Of a DNA stretch of 64,000 nt, positions 1-10,699 are shown one piece after another; position 1 is the stretch's first letter, and the number at the start of each line of letters is the position of its first letter. This DNA is from Colwellia sp. 12G3 (lineage in GTDB: Bacteria > Pseudomonadota > Gammaproteobacteria > Enterobacterales > Alteromonadaceae): positions 1 through 64,000 of the forward strand of contig NZ_PJAQ01000065.1 of assembly GCF_002836775.1 (NCBI RefSeq), read 5' to 3'. The notes under the pieces were generated by a model. The model worked only from the letters and a program-made list of their open reading frames with translations. It searched no databases and was not told the origin of the DNA. The position numbers were made by a program, and so were the translations under genes.

Positions 1-119
1 ATAGACACTTAAATTTCGTCACTGGAACTTTAAGTTAATTTGTTCACCTAACTTCAATAAGTTACAAAACTCTTATCCAAACCTCAGGTTACCTAAAACA
101 ACTCAATCAACCAGTACTT

Positions 120-1490
120 CTAATTAATATCACTGATTAAATGACTTTGGCTTATATGCAAGCCTAGCTCAGCATCATTTACCATAAAAGGTTTACAAAT
201 AAAATGTCCTATTGCGGCAACTAGTTGGTCATCATAATACAAAAAGGCAGTACGTTTACGTTGCCATGGCTCAACATTAAGCTCTTGTAAAACCTTCTTC
301 AAACTACGCGAGTGCATTCTAAAATCAGGCAAGCACTTTGGATTGTTATGACTAAAACTCACACTCACTTGTTGCCCTTGTGCTGGCAGACAGACGAGTG
401 GTTGAGCATTACCTTGAGTTAGTTCAATATTAACGCTTAACTTACCTAAGTTATCAGGTAACTCAATTACAATAGAACCTTTGGATAAGTCGATCTCCCT
501 GCGCCAGTCACTAATATCTATATAATTAGGCGTTATGAATAACTGCTCTTTAAAACGGCGAAGAACGCACTGCCCTACTTTAATTTGGGGTGTTTTATCT
601 TCACTGGCCTGCAACTGCTGCCTTACTTGCTTGAGTTGCTCTGTACTGGGCATTAGGTAATCTTGATGCGCCAAAAAGAATCGAATTACATTATTAAATC
701 GAGCTGGAGAAAGTACCTTTAAAGCTTGTGTATATAAACTAGTGCTACTCGCTTTACAGATGACTAAATCTTGCTCGGCAAGCTCATCCAACAACTCTTG
801 CCCTGCTAAGCAGTGGCTAGCGCTGCGATTGATGGTGTTATTAATACTTGGCCAACGCTCACGTAAAAGTGGCATTATTTGCTGTCTGATGAAGTTACGA
901 TCATAACAAGTATCAAGGTTTGACTCATCTTCTACCCAACTAAGCTGATGAGTTTTAGCATACGTTTCTATTTCTTGACGAGAAACACTCAACAAAGGGC
1001 GAACTAATAAATGTTGACCAAGCTGAGTTTGTACCGACATTGCTGACAGACCTTTTAAACCGGCACCACGTTTAAGTGCTAATAAAAAGGTCTCACTTTG
1101 ATCATCACTATGATGGCCAGTTAACACTATAGACTTGTTGTCTCTTAATGTTTTCAAGGCATAATATCGAGCGTCGCGTGCCAATTCCTCTAATGATTGC
1201 TGTGCTTTTGTCTGTACATTAACGCACTTAATAACAAGATCAACTGAATGCTTTGCGCATTCTGTTTTAGCAAATTCTTGCCAGCTTGTAGCATTATCAC
1301 TCAAGCCATGGTTAACATGACAGACGGTAATATCATTGCTTATAAGTTGGTGCTGCTTTAATTGAGTTAACGCATGCAAAAGCACCTGTGAGTCGATACC
1401 ACCGCTGTAGGCGATAATTAACTCTAAATTTCCGTGTAATGCGAAAAAAGGTTTGAGGGTGTTATGGAGAGTTAAAGTGAGTTTATTCAT
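120..1490 (-). CDS. tilS: tRNA(Ile)-lysidine synthetase TilS
   Basis: TilS ligates lysine to C34 of the CAU-anticodon tRNA-Ile using ATP, so that the tRNA reads AUA; it is an essential cytoplasmic enzyme. The N-terminal PP-loop motif SGGIDS lies at residues 29-34, followed by the N-type ATP pyrophosphatase core (GHHSDDQSET region, RPLL and DESN motifs). The C-terminal half matches the TilS substrate-binding and C-terminal domains. At 456 residues it is close to family length. It follows accA, as in enteric bacteria. Oddly, no Shine-Dalgarno sequence is visible: the ATG is directly preceded by the T-run of a terminator-like hairpin (1491-1520). The identification is secure; the translation start is less so. 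Confidence 0.95.
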   Translation of the reverse strand: MNKLTLTLHNTLKPFFALHGNLELIIAYSGGIDSQVLLHALTQLKQHQLISNDITVCHVNHGLSDNATSWQEFAKTECAKHSVDLVIKCVNVQTKAQQSLEELARDARYYALKTLRDNKSIVLTGHHSDDQSETFLLALKRGAGLKGLSAMSVQTQLGQHLLVRPLLSVSRQEIETYAKTHQLSWVEDESNLDTCYDRNFIRQQIMPLLRERWPSINNTINRSASHCLAGQELLDELAEQDLVICKASSTSLYTQALKVLSPARFNNVIRFFLAHQDYLMPSTEQLKQVRQQLQASEDKTPQIKVGQCVLRRFKEQLFITPNYIDISDWRREIDLSKGSIVIELPDNLGKLSVNIELTQGNAQPLVCLPAQGQQVSVSFSHNNPKCLPDFRMHSRSLKKVLQELNVEPWQRKRTAFLYYDDQLVAAIGHFICKPFMVNDAELGLHISQSHLISDIN

Positions 1491-1520
1491 AAAAAAGGCC
1501 GACAGATAGATACTGCCGGC
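1491..1520 (-). terminator. terminator after accA, abutting the tilS start
   Basis: On the minus strand an 8-bp stem with one mismatch (1498-1505 pairing with 1513-1520, loop 1506-1512) is followed by six T (1496 to 1491) and then at once by the tilS ATG. It has the form of an intrinsic terminator for accA, or an attenuator limiting tilS expression. Confidence 0.6.
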
Positions 1521-1528
1521 TATGCTAT

Positions 1529-2485
1529 TTAGCAGTAACCAAATGACATTAATCGATCATAACGCTGCTCGATAAGCTCATCTTTACTTAAGCCTTCTAG
1601 GTCCGTTAAATCTTTTTTGATTGCTTGTTTAAGATGTGCAGCCATAATATCCATATCACGATGTGCTCCGCCTAATGGCTCTTCAACGATGCTATTAATT
1701 AAATCTAGCTCTTTGATACGCTCTGCTGTAATGCCCATTGCAGCAGCTGCTGTAGGCGCTTTTTCAGCTGTTTTCCATAAAATAGAAGCACAACCTTCAG
1801 GTGAAATCACTGAGTAGGTTGCATATTGCAGCATATTTACTCTATCACCAACACCGATAGCTAACGCGCCACCCGAGCCGCCTTCACCAATAACAGTACA
1901 AACAATAGGAACCGTTAAACGTGCCATCACTTTTAAGTTACGAGCAATGGCTTCACTTTGGCCACGCTCTTCAGCGCCAACACCAGGATAAGCACCAGGA
2001 GTATCGATGAAAGTGATGATTGGCATATTAAAACGCTCTGCCATTTCCATAAGACGTAACGCTTTACGGTAACCTTCAGGACGCGGCATACCAAAGTTAC
2101 GTTTAACTTTTTCAGCGGTTGAACGACCTTTTTGATGACCAATAATCATTACAGGTTTACCGTCTAAACGAGCGGTTCCACCCACAATAGCACTGTCATT
2201 AGCATAAGCACGATCACCGGCTAACTCATCGAATTCGGTAAAGATCCGTGGTATATAATCTAGCGTATATGGGCGTTGAGGATGACGGGCCACGCGCGCA
2301 GTTTGCCATGGGTCTAAATTGGCAAAAATTTTCTTGGTTTGCTCTTTATTTTTTTCGCGTAACTGAGAAATTTGATCTTCGATATCAAGATCAAGCTCTT
2401 GGCCGTTATTTACTAACTGTAGTTCTTCTATTTTTGCATCAAGTTCAGCTATAGGCTGCTCGAAATCTAAAAAGTTTAATGACAT
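1529..2485 (-). CDS. accA: acetyl-CoA carboxylase carboxyltransferase subunit alpha
   Basis: AccA forms the carboxyltransferase with AccD and moves the carboxyl group from biotin-BCCP to acetyl-CoA, giving malonyl-CoA for fatty-acid synthesis. The 318-residue length equals the usual family length. The N-terminal helical segment ([13 protein letters not shown]) and the core segments [26 protein letters not shown] and [11 protein letters not shown] are all recognisable. It lies downstream of dnaE, the conserved order in gammaproteobacteria, with 134 bp between them. The 5' spacer holds two imperfect copies of a 13-base direct repeat. Confidence is high. Confidence 0.97.
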   Translation of the reverse strand: MSLNFLDFEQPIAELDAKIEELQLVNNGQELDLDIEDQISQLREKNKEQTKKIFANLDPWQTARVARHPQRPYTLDYIPRIFTEFDELAGDRAYANDSAIVGGTARLDGKPVMIIGHQKGRSTAEKVKRNFGMPRPEGYRKALRLMEMAERFNMPIITFIDTPGAYPGVGAEERGQSEAIARNLKVMARLTVPIVCTVIGEGGSGGALAIGVGDRVNMLQYATYSVISPEGCASILWKTAEKAPTAAAAMGITAERIKELDLINSIVEEPLGGAHRDMDIMAAHLKQAIKKDLTDLEGLSKDELIEQRYDRLMSFGYC

Positions 2486-2619
2486 GTTTATTTATACCTA
2501 ATAAATCTAGTTAATTTTTTAAAATCGTTTTCACTACTTAACCAAAATACCTTGAGTTAAATACCTTAAGTAATATTTACGTAAAGTATTTTTGCTCAAT
2601 ATCTTAAGCTAAGTAGTTG

Positions 2620-5600
2620 TTATTTAAATTCCATGGCGACACGTTCTTCACCAAGCAATGTTTTTAATTCGTACAGTAGCATATCGGTTGGCGTTACTCG
2701 CCATTGCACGCCTAACTCCAGCATAGCTTGAGCTTCTTCGCGCTGATAAAAAACTCTCACTGGACAGGTCCCCTCTTTAAAAGGTGTTAATACCTGAGAG
2801 AACTGTTCGATAAAATCATCCGCTATCAAACTGTTATCGACTTGAATATCGATAGAGCTAAGATAATTTTCTCGCGCATCAGTGATTGTCATTATATCCC
2901 GAGCGGTCATTGTATTACCACCAGAATAATCATCAAAGCTGACCTGTCCACTACAAACCAAAATAGCATCATTTACCAGTAACTCAGCGAAGCGATCGTA
3001 GTCATCAGGAAAGAGGCGAATATCCATTCGTGCACTCTTATCATCTAACGTCACTAATGCCCAGCGACGCCCGCGTTTATTGACTAAGACGCGTACGCCT
3101 ATCACTAAACCAACGGCAACTGCTTGCCTATCTCTACCCGTTGGTTGCATGACAACTAACCGACTAGAAGAATATTTTTTTATTTCACTCAGGTAACGAT
3201 TAATAGGATGTCCGGTTAAATAAAGCCCTAAGGTTTCTTTTTCGCCATCTAACCACTTTTCTTCCGGCCAAGCTCTTACTTCTTTAAACGTTTGTCTGGA
3301 ATCGGTTTGCTCATCATTGATTAAACCAAATAAATCATTTTGCCCCAAAGATTCAGCTTTTGCATGTTGCTCAGCTGCTTTAATTGCTTCAGGTAACGTT
3401 GCAAAGAGTGCAGCACGATTAGCGCCCTGCTCTTTGGCTTTCCCCTGGACGTACTTAGGGCCTAGGCTATCCATAGCACCTGATTTGATCAATTTTTCTA
3501 AAACACGTTTATTGGTTTTTTTAAGATCAAGACGCGCACAAAAATCAAATAAATCAGTAAAAGGCCCGTCAGTTTGTCGGGCACTAATTATTGCTTCAAT
3601 AGGACCTTCACCCACCCCTTTAACGGCACCAATACCATAAACAATTTGGTTATCATCATTGACGGTAAATTTATATTGCCCAGCATTAACATCGGGTGGT
3701 AATAAATCTATGTCCATATTGCCACATTCATCAACTAAGGTGACAATTTTTTCAGTGTTGTCCATATCAGCAGACATTACCGCCGCCATAAACGGCGCAG
3801 GAAAATGTGTCTTCATCCATAACGTTTGATAAGAGACTAATGCGTACGCCGCAGAATGCGATTTGTTGAAACCATAGCCCGCGAATTTTTCAACCAAATC
3901 GAATATCTTCATGGCTAGTTCGCCATCAACACCTCGATCTTTCGCGCCTTGTTCAAAACCAGCTCGCTGTTTAGCCATTTCTTCGGGTTTTTTCTTACCC
4001 ATAGCACGGCGAAGCATATCTGCACCACCGAGTGAATAACCTGCCAGTACCTGCGCAATTTGCATTACTTGCTCTTGATACAAGATAATGCCGTAAGTTG
4101 GTTCAAGAACAGGCTGTAAATCTTCATGTTGCCATGTGGCATCAGGATAACTGACTTCTTCACGGCCATGTTTACGTTCAATGAAGTTATCAACCATGCC
4201 TGATTGCAATGGCCCTGGTCTAAATAAAGCCACCAGTGCGATAATATCTTCAAAGCAATCGGGTTTTAATTTATCAATTAAAGATTTCATGCCACTAGAT
4301 TCAAGCTGAAACACTGCCGTGGTCTTAGATTGCAATAACAGCTTAAAACTTGCTTTATCTTCAAGGTCAATTTTGGTGATATCAATTGGCTCTTTGCCGG
4401 CTTTAAGCAATTTTACATCGGCCATTTCTATAGCCCATTGTAAAATAGTTAATGTTCTTAGCCCGAGGAAATCGAACTTAACTAAACCCGCATCTTCAAC
4501 ATCATTTTTATCAAACTGGGTAACCGGATTCTTACCTTCATCATCACAATAAAGTGGTGCGAAGTCGGTAATAGTGGTGGGTGAAATAACAACACCACCA
4601 GCATGTTTACCCGCATTACGCGTTGTACCTTCAAGAATACGACACATATCAATCAGATCTTTGACTTCACTATCTTGTGCGTATATTTCCGGTAATTTTG
4701 GTTCTTCTTCAAACGCTTTCGCTAAGGTCATACCGGGTGTTGGTGGGATCAGCTTTGAAATTCTATCCACAAAACCATAAGGGTGACCAAGTACTCGGCC
4801 AACATCACGGATAACCGCTTTTGCCGCCATAGTACCAAAAGTAATGATTTGCGAAACCGCATCTCGGCCATAAAGCTCAGCCACATGGTCGATTACTTCA
4901 TCACGTCTATCCATACAGAAATCAATATCGAAATCAGGCATAGAAACACGTTCAGGATTCAAAAAGCGTTCGAAAAGCAAATCATATTCAAGTGGATCAA
5001 GATCTGTAATATCAAGCGCATAAGCAACAAGGGAGCCAGCACCAGACCCTCGACCAGGTCCCACTGGAATATTGTTATCCTTACTCCATTGGATAAACTC
5101 CATAACAATCAAGAAATAACCAGGGAAGCCCATGTTATTAACCACTTCGAGCTCAATTGCTAAACGTTCATCATAAGGTTTTCTTATCTGGGCAAAGTCC
5201 TCCGCTTGACGGTCAAACAATTGGTCAAGACGCTTCTCTAAGCCTTTTTCTGAGACCTTGATAAAAAAGTCATTTATCTCCAAACCTTCCGTGGGGAAAT
5301 CGGGTAAGACGTATTCACCTAAAGTGACTGTAACATTACAGCGTTTAGCAATTTCGACAGTATTGGCTAAGGCTTCAGGGATATCACTAAAAAGCTCGCA
5401 CATCTCCGCTTCGCTGCGTAAGTATTGCTCAGGGCTATAGCGCTTAGGACGACGTTTATCATCTAAGGTAAAGCCATCATGAATAGCAACACGGATTTCA
5501 TGCGCATCGAAGTCATCAGGGGAGAGAAACATGACTTCATTAGTGGCAACCACAGGCAGATTTTCTTGTGCTGCTAGCTCAACAGCAAGATGGATATAGT

Positions 5601-6201
5601 TTTCTTCATCATTACGACCCGTTCTAACTAACTCAAGATAATAACGATCGTCAAAGTGTTCTCGATAAAAGCTAACCATTTCTGCAACAAGTTCAACATT
5701 ACCTTTTAATAAAGCTTTACCTATATCTCCTTCTCGACCACCTGAAAGTAAAATTAATCCTTCTTTAAACTCAACCAACCAGGATTTATCGATAACAGCT
5801 TTATTTTGGACATGACCGCGCGTATAAGCTTTGGAAATTAGTTCGGTTATATTTTTATAACCAACGTTGTTTGTGGTTAGCACGACTATTCGTGACAGTT
5901 CATCTTCTAACTCATCACTTTTCACCCAAAGATCACAGCCGATAATGGGTTTGATACCCGCACCATGGGCAGCATGATAATACTTAACAAGACCACACAA
6001 ATTGGTTTGGTCTGTCAGAGCAATTGCTGGCATATTAAGCGATAACGCTTTAGCGATTATCGGCTTAACTTTTTTTAAGCCATCACACATTGAATAATCA
6101 CTGTGTACCCGTAAATGGATAAATTTAGGCGCTACAAAAATGCTTAAATCTTCTTCAATAAGTGTTTCGTCGGTAAGTATTTCAGTCATGCTATTAGTCA
6201 T
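2620..6201 (-). CDS. dnaE: DNA polymerase III alpha subunit
   Basis: DnaE is the replicative polymerase catalytic subunit. The PHP domain starts near residue 28 ([16 protein letters not shown]). The polymerase palm carries the catalytic aspartates in PDFDIDF near residues 420-427. [14 protein letters not shown] and the fingers segment ([15 protein letters not shown]) follow. The C-terminus holds the helix-hairpin-helix and OB-fold regions and a tau-binding tail. At 1193 residues it is slightly longer than the E. coli enzyme, mainly through an N-terminal extension of about 25 residues; an in-frame Met at residue 5 is an alternative start. It is 15 bp downstream of rnhB and probably cotranscribed with it. 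Confidence 0.97.
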   Translation of the reverse strand: MTNSMTEILTDETLIEEDLSIFVAPKFIHLRVHSDYSMCDGLKKVKPIIAKALSLNMPAIALTDQTNLCGLVKYYHAAHGAGIKPIIGCDLWVKSDELEDELSRIVVLTTNNVGYKNITELISKAYTRGHVQNKAVIDKSWLVEFKEGLILLSGGREGDIGKALLKGNVELVAEMVSFYREHFDDRYYLELVRTGRNDEENYIHLAVELAAQENLPVVATNEVMFLSPDDFDAHEIRVAIHDGFTLDDKRRPKRYSPEQYLRSEAEMCELFSDIPEALANTVEIAKRCNVTVTLGEYVLPDFPTEGLEINDFFIKVSEKGLEKRLDQLFDRQAEDFAQIRKPYDERLAIELEVVNNMGFPGYFLIVMEFIQWSKDNNIPVGPGRGSGAGSLVAYALDITDLDPLEYDLLFERFLNPERVSMPDFDIDFCMDRRDEVIDHVAELYGRDAVSQIITFGTMAAKAVIRDVGRVLGHPYGFVDRISKLIPPTPGMTLAKAFEEEPKLPEIYAQDSEVKDLIDMCRILEGTTRNAGKHAGGVVISPTTITDFAPLYCDDEGKNPVTQFDKNDVEDAGLVKFDFLGLRTLTILQWAIEMADVKLLKAGKEPIDITKIDLEDKASFKLLLQSKTTAVFQLESSGMKSLIDKLKPDCFEDIIALVALFRPGPLQSGMVDNFIERKHGREEVSYPDATWQHEDLQPVLEPTYGIILYQEQVMQIAQVLAGYSLGGADMLRRAMGKKKPEEMAKQRAGFEQGAKDRGVDGELAMKIFDLVEKFAGYGFNKSHSAAYALVSYQTLWMKTHFPAPFMAAVMSADMDNTEKIVTLVDECGNMDIDLLPPDVNAGQYKFTVNDDNQIVYGIGAVKGVGEGPIEAIISARQTDGPFTDLFDFCARLDLKKTNKRVLEKLIKSGAMDSLGPKYVQGKAKEQGANRAALFATLPEAIKAAEQHAKAESLGQNDLFGLINDEQTDSRQTFKEVRAWPEEKWLDGEKETLGLYLTGHPINRYLSEIKKYSSSRLVVMQPTGRDRQAVAVGLVIGVRVLVNKRGRRWALVTLDDKSARMDIRLFPDDYDRFAELLVNDAILVCSGQVSFDDYSGGNTMTARDIMTITDARENYLSSIDIQVDNSLIADDFIEQFSQVLTPFKEGTCPVRVFYQREEAQAMLELGVQWRVTPTDMLLYELKTLLGEERVAMEFK

Positions 6202-6216
6202 ATTTCTGTCATGCTT

Positions 6217-6870
6217 TTAATCATGGTAGGTACCTAATACTCTCGCTACTGGTTTAAAACTTTGTCGATAGCAATCAAGTACGCCATGCTCGATGATTTT
6301 TTCTAAATGAAGTTTGGTTGGATAACCTTTGTGTTTGGCAAAACCATACTCAGGATGAAGTTTATCTAAAGCAATCATTTCATTATCACGAGCAACTTTA
6401 GCGATAATGGAAGCGGCACTTATTTCTGCGACTCGCGCATCACCTTTAACCACTGCTTGGCTAGCAATCTTATTATTTAGTTGCTCCGTATCAGTGATAT
6501 TACTTAAAAAAGTAGGACAACGATTACCATCAACAAGGACAAAGTCAGGGGTTACATCTAAACCGGAAACAGCGCGCTGCATTGCCAGCATAGTTGCGTG
6601 CAATATATTTAATGTATCTATTTCTTGAGGGGTAGCACGCCCTAACGACCAAGATATTGCCTTTTCCTTTATTTCAATAGATAGCAAGTTACGCTTCTTT
6701 TCTGATAATTTTTTCGAATCCATCAATCCCTCGATAGGGTTATCGGGATCCAAAATAACGGCCGCGGTCACAACATCGCCAACTAGAGGTCCACGTCCGA
6801 CTTCATCAACACCTGCAATGCAATATGCTATAGGGTACTCAAAATCAGGGAAAGTTTGCTTGATCGCCAT
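6217..6870 (-). CDS. rnhB: ribonuclease HII
   Basis: RNase HII cleaves the RNA strand of RNA-DNA hybrids and starts removal of single ribonucleotides misincorporated in DNA. The sequence has the hallmark [12 protein letters not shown] motif at about residues 20-31, with the catalytic Asp-Glu pair, then [10 protein letters not shown] near 52-61, a central Asp in VDGN, and KVARD, in the usual order. At 217 residues it has family length. It sits between lpxB and dnaE exactly as in E. coli, with spacers of 30 and 15 bp, so it is probably part of one transcript. Confidence 0.96.
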   Translation of the reverse strand: MAIKQTFPDFEYPIAYCIAGVDEVGRGPLVGDVVTAAVILDPDNPIEGLMDSKKLSEKKRNLLSIEIKEKAISWSLGRATPQEIDTLNILHATMLAMQRAVSGLDVTPDFVLVDGNRCPTFLSNITDTEQLNNKIASQAVVKGDARVAEISAASIIAKVARDNEMIALDKLHPEYGFAKHKGYPTKLHLEKIIEHGVLDCYRQSFKPVARVLGTYHD

Positions 6871-6900
6871 ATTATTTACTCAAGATAAGGTATTCTTATC

Positions 6901-8082
6901 TTATTTGTTATTGTCTAAAGGTTTGCTCGATAACACATCAAGTACTGCTTTGGCTGCTTGTTTACTCGCATCACATTTGAGCTGTTGATGGATTTCATTA
7001 TAACTGGCATTCAGTTGGCTTTGATCTTGATAAAGTCGTTCTTTAATTAAAGGCACAATATTGTCAGGGCAAACTTCTTTTTGCAATAATTCTGGTACTA
7101 AGGATTTATTGGCTAATAAATTAGGAAGAGAGAACCATTTCAACTTAACAAGCCAGCGACCTAAGATAAAAGTTAGTGGACTAAATTTATAGCAGATAAC
7201 CATCGGTCTTTTGATTAATGCGGCTTCTAATGTTACGGTGCCTGAAGCTGTTAGTAGGCAATCACTTGCTGCCATTACCTCTTGCGTTTGATTAAGAATA
7301 ACCTCTACAGCTAAATTAGGAGCAAACTCAGCTTTAAGAGCATTAAACTGCTCGACCCGCTGCTCACTTATCATAGGAGCAACAAAGAGTAATTCACTAT
7401 CTTGAGCTTGCAATTGTTTAGCACTTTCGAAAAAATCTTCAAGTAAACGTGATAACTCACTACCACGACTACCTGGCATCAATGCCAATATTTTTTTATT
7501 TTGAGGTAAACCAAGTTGGCTTCTTGCTAGAGATTTGTCACTTTGCATAGGAATATCATCAGCAAGGGGATGGCCAACAAAGGTACAAGGGACATTGTGC
7601 TTATCATAAAAAGCTTTCTCAAAGGGTAATAAGGCTAAGACCATATCAGTTGCCTTAGCTATTTTAAAAATACGCTTTTCACGCCAAGCCCAAACTGATG
7701 GGCTAACATAATGCACAGTTTTAATACCTTGCCCTTTAAGTTTTAATTCAAGACCGATATTAAAATCAGGCGCATCTATACCAATAAACACGTCGGGTTT
7801 ATTGGTAGTAAAGTATTCGGTTAAGGTTTTACGTACATGTAATAAACGTCTGATACGGCCAAGTACCTCAACCAAGCCCATGACAGATAACTCATCCATA
7901 GCAAATAGACTTTGGAAACCTAACGCTTGCATTTTGGGACCACCGATGCCAACAAATTTTGCATCGGGGTTTGTTATACGTAATGAAGTTATCAGGCCTG
8001 CGCCTAGTGTATCACCGGAATGTTCACCAACAACAATGGCAAATACAGTTTGTAGCTGAGGGTGCGTGTTCTGAGCAGTCAT
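6901..8082 (-). CDS. lpxB: lipid-A-disaccharide synthase
   Basis: LpxB is a peripheral inner-membrane glycosyltransferase (GT19) that condenses UDP-2,3-diacylglucosamine with lipid X to form the lipid A disaccharide. Recognisable segments are VGEHSGDTLGAGLI near the N-terminus, GIDAPDFN, HYVSPSVWAW, FVGHPLAD, LMPGSRGSE and ASGTVTLEAAL. The length of 393 is close to the typical 380-390. It follows lpxA across an 88-bp spacer holding a perfect 12-bp hairpin (8110-8142) and precedes rnhB. Confidence 0.96.
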   Translation of the reverse strand: MTAQNTHPQLQTVFAIVVGEHSGDTLGAGLITSLRITNPDAKFVGIGGPKMQALGFQSLFAMDELSVMGLVEVLGRIRRLLHVRKTLTEYFTTNKPDVFIGIDAPDFNIGLELKLKGQGIKTVHYVSPSVWAWREKRIFKIAKATDMVLALLPFEKAFYDKHNVPCTFVGHPLADDIPMQSDKSLARSQLGLPQNKKILALMPGSRGSELSRLLEDFFESAKQLQAQDSELLFVAPMISEQRVEQFNALKAEFAPNLAVEVILNQTQEVMAASDCLLTASGTVTLEAALIKRPMVICYKFSPLTFILGRWLVKLKWFSLPNLLANKSLVPELLQKEVCPDNIVPLIKERLYQDQSQLNASYNEIHQQLKCDASKQAAKAVLDVLSSKPLDNNK

Positions 8083-8109
8083 AGGCGTTAAGGTACTTAA
8101 TGTTAACGA

Positions 8110-8142
8110 TACCTACATTAAGATGATGCTTTAATGTAGGTA
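8110..8142 (-). repeat. hairpin in the lpxA-lpxB spacer
   Basis: A perfect 12-bp inverted repeat (8110-8121 and 8131-8142) surrounds a 9-base loop. No T-run follows on the minus strand, so it does not look like an intrinsic terminator. A role in mRNA stability or processing between lpxA and lpxB is possible but is inference. Confidence 0.6.
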
Positions 8143-8170
8143 CTAATGGCGCATGTTTAACTTATTCGGT

Positions 8171-8941
8171 TTAACGAATGATGCCACGATTAGATTCTTT
8201 GATTGAATTACAAAATACTTGTAGTTCTGAAGATTGTGCTGGCATTTCATTGATAGCCATTAATGCTTCATCAACGGAAAGCCCCTGACGATATACTGCT
8301 TTATAGGCACGTTTGATAGTCAAAATAGTTTCTTTATCAAAACCACGTCGCTTTAAGCCTTCACTGTTTAAGCCAAAGGGTTTAGCTGGTTGGCCAGAAG
8401 CCATAACATAAGCGGGGACATCTTTAAGTATTAAGGCATTTCCAGCAATAAAACTATGTGCACCAATATGACAGAACTGATGAACACCAACCATACCACC
8501 AATAATGGCATGATCACCTACATGAACATGACCCGCAATAGAAGCATTGTTTGCAAATATACAATTGCTACCAACAACACAGTCGTGGGCAACATGGGTA
8601 TAAGCCATAAATAAATTATTGCTACCTATTTGGGTAAGACTATTATCTTGAATCGTGCCACGATGAATAGTACAAGACTCACGAAAAGTATTATTGTCAC
8701 CAATAATTAATTCGGTTGGTTCACCTGCATATTTAAGATCCTGACAGTCTTCACCTATACTGGCAAACTGAAAGATTCGATTCGCTTTACCAATACGGGT
8801 TGGGCCATTAATAACAACATGGGATTTAATTTCACAGTTATCACCAATAACAACGTTACTGGCAATATAAGTCCAAGGACCTATGGAAACATTTTTGCCA
8901 ATGATGGCACCTGGTTCAATAATAGCTTGGGGATGAATCAT
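8171..8941 (-). CDS. lpxA: UDP-N-acetylglucosamine acyltransferase
   Basis: LpxA performs the first step of lipid A synthesis, moving a 3-hydroxyacyl chain from acyl-ACP to UDP-GlcNAc. The N-terminal two-thirds is a run of hexapeptide repeats typical of left-handed beta-helix acyltransferases (for example [16 protein letters not shown]). The active-site region around the conserved His appears as [15 protein letters not shown] near residues 110-124. The C-terminal helical domain includes [12 protein letters not shown]. At 256 residues it is close to the E. coli length. It lies between fabZ and lpxB, the conserved order. Confidence 0.97.
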   Translation of the reverse strand: MIHPQAIIEPGAIIGKNVSIGPWTYIASNVVIGDNCEIKSHVVINGPTRIGKANRIFQFASIGEDCQDLKYAGEPTELIIGDNNTFRESCTIHRGTIQDNSLTQIGSNNLFMAYTHVAHDCVVGSNCIFANNASIAGHVHVGDHAIIGGMVGVHQFCHIGAHSFIAGNALILKDVPAYVMASGQPAKPFGLNSEGLKRRGFDKETILTIKRAYKAVYRQGLSVDEALMAINEMPAQSSELQVFCNSIKESNRGIIR

Positions 8942-9003
8942 AGGGTAGATCCTCTAATGAGTAAGTAAGCCTTTGTTCTAAAGGACATCTAATATAAAGG
9001 AGA

Positions 9004-9456
9004 CTATAAAGCGCGACGAGCACACATCAAGTCAGCACTACAAACAACCTTGCCATCAACTCTGGCTTCACCATAAAATTTCCACATACCACGACGTTCT
9101 TTAATAAATTCAACGTGTAAATGCATGGTATCACCAGGTAACACTGGTTTTTTAAATTTGGCTTTATCTATTGAAGCAAATAAATACATTTCATTATCGC
9201 CTCGCCCTTCTGTACTTTTGAAACCAAGAATGCCGGTCGCTTGTGCTAACGCTTCTAATATCAATACACCAGGAAAAATAGCTAACTCAGGGAAATGACC
9301 AGTAAAAACAGGTTCATTTATGGTTACATTTTTAATCGCATGTAATGTTTTACCTGGTTCGTGATCAACAACTTTATCTACTAATAACATCGGGTATCTG
9401 TGAGGTATTAACGTTTTAATTTCGTTAAGATCAATAGGTTTTTTTACAGTTTCCAA
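9004..9456 (-). CDS. fabZ: 3-hydroxyacyl-ACP dehydratase FabZ
   Basis: FabZ dehydrates 3-hydroxyacyl-ACP in fatty-acid elongation and competes with lpxA and lpxD for acyl chains, which explains its place in this cluster. It is a 150-residue hot-dog fold protein with the motif [20 protein letters not shown], which contains the catalytic His and Glu. The start is TTG at 9456; AAGGA lies 8 bases upstream and supports it. A hairpin and repeated TAGCTAAC elements lie just upstream in the leader. Confidence 0.96.
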   Translation of the reverse strand: METVKKPIDLNEIKTLIPHRYPMLLVDKVVDHEPGKTLHAIKNVTINEPVFTGHFPELAIFPGVLILEALAQATGILGFKSTEGRGDNEMYLFASIDKAKFKKPVLPGDTMHLHVEFIKERRGMWKFYGEARVDGKVVCSADLMCARRAL

Positions 9457-9480
9457 ATGAGAATTCCTTGTTAGCTAGCA

Positions 9481-9506
9481 CGGTTAGCTAATAAATTAAC
9501 TAACCG
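9481..9506 (-). repeat. hairpin in the fabZ leader
   Basis: An 11-bp stem with one mismatch (9481-9491 and 9496-9506) closes a 4-base loop. It lies 25-50 bases upstream of the fabZ TTG start within the 128-bp lpxD-fabZ spacer. TAGCTAAC occurs twice between the stem and the start. Possible translational or stability element; function unknown. Confidence 0.5.
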
Positions 9507-9584
9507 CTTACTATATTTACGTCTGCGTCGTCTTGAGTGACAGAAAAGACTTTGCAGTATTTTACTCATTGGTGGGGTTAATAG

Positions 9585-10634
9585 CTAGCTATTAGGGAGT
9601 AATTTTTCTAACTCTTTCACTCGCTTAGTAAGACTATCCAGTCGTCTAACTCTCGCATTAGTTTTATTCCATTCTTTATTTGGAGCAACTGGCATACCAG
9701 AAGAATAAACACCCGCTTCGGTAATATCTTTGGTTACCATAGCCATACCGGTAAAAATGCAGTTATCGGCAATATTGATATGGCCATTAACACCAACCAA
9801 GCCAGCAATCGTGCAGTTTTTACCCATGACTGTACTACCTGCGATAACACTGCAGGCCGCCATGGCGGTATTTTCACCGACAATAACATTATGAGCAATT
9901 TGAATCTGGTTATCTAATATTACGCCATCTCTGATCTCAGTATTATCAAGTGCCCCTCTGTCAATTGTAGTGCTAGCACCAATCTCAACATGGTTACCAA
10001 TAATCACACTACCTAGTTGTGGGATTTTATGCCACTTATAAGGCCCTTTAACTGGCGCATAACCAAAGCCATCTGAGCCGATAACAGTATTCGCTTGAAT
10101 TAAGCAATGATGACCAATTTCCACTTGGTGATAAATAGTTATATTTGCCCAAAGTGTGGTTGCCTCACCAATTTTAACGCCATGGCCAATAAAACAGCCG
10201 GCACCAATACTGACGTTATCAGCTAATTGCACACCTGACTCAATAACAGCATTAGCGCCAACACTGACATTTTTGCCTAGAATAACATCATCGGCTATCA
10301 CAGCACTTTGATGAATCCCACAGGCAACCTTTGGCGTGCTATCTAATAAATTAGCCAATATGGCATAACCCATATAAGGGTTATCCATAACAAGTGCACT
10401 CACCGGGCAAGCTTCTAAAGAGTCTTGAGACACTATAACAGCACTTGCCTTGGTTGAGGCAAGTTGCTGCTGATATTTACTATTAGTGAGAAAGGCTATC
10501 TGACCTTTAGCAGCATTGGCTAACGTTGCTAAACCACTGATTGTAGCCTGTGCTTCCGCTGACTCATCCAGCTCTTTTGGCACGACCAATTTAGCCTCTA
10601 ACTTGATAGCTATTTCAGCTAATGTATAAGCCAT
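9585..10634 (-). CDS. lpxD: UDP-3-O-acylglucosamine N-acyltransferase
   Basis: LpxD adds the N-linked hydroxyacyl chain to UDP-3-O-acylglucosamine, the third step of lipid A synthesis. It has the N-terminal uridine-binding domain (YTLAEIAIKLEAKL), then hexapeptide repeats of the left-handed beta-helix, with the catalytic His region in IQIAHNVIVGENT, and a C-terminal helical tail (RVRRLDSLTKRVKELEKL). I chose the ATG at 10634 (349 residues) over one at 10655 because AGAGG lies 8 bases upstream of the former and no ribosome binding site precedes the latter. The stop codon sits inside a 16-bp palindrome (9579-9594). Confidence 0.95.
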   Translation of the reverse strand: MAYTLAEIAIKLEAKLVVPKELDESAEAQATISGLATLANAAKGQIAFLTNSKYQQQLASTKASAVIVSQDSLEACPVSALVMDNPYMGYAILANLLDSTPKVACGIHQSAVIADDVILGKNVSVGANAVIESGVQLADNVSIGAGCFIGHGVKIGEATTLWANITIYHQVEIGHHCLIQANTVIGSDGFGYAPVKGPYKWHKIPQLGSVIIGNHVEIGASTTIDRGALDNTEIRDGVILDNQIQIAHNVIVGENTAMAACSVIAGSTVMGKNCTIAGLVGVNGHINIADNCIFTGMAMVTKDITEAGVYSSGMPVAPNKEWNKTNARVRRLDSLTKRVKELEKLLPNS

Positions 10635-10699
10635 ATTAATGCCTCTTAGCGCCATGAATGATACATTGATCTTTAATAATGATTATGATGAGAATAAGC

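Noticed and set aside
1-119. GGAACTT at 25-31, resembling a sigma-E -35 element, before the tilS stop.
   Set aside because: No matching -10 element follows at 15-17 bp and no plus-strand gene lies downstream in reach.
4783-5163. 126-codon plus-strand frame inside dnaE.
   Set aside because: It is a shadow of the dnaE coding strand and shows no family features.
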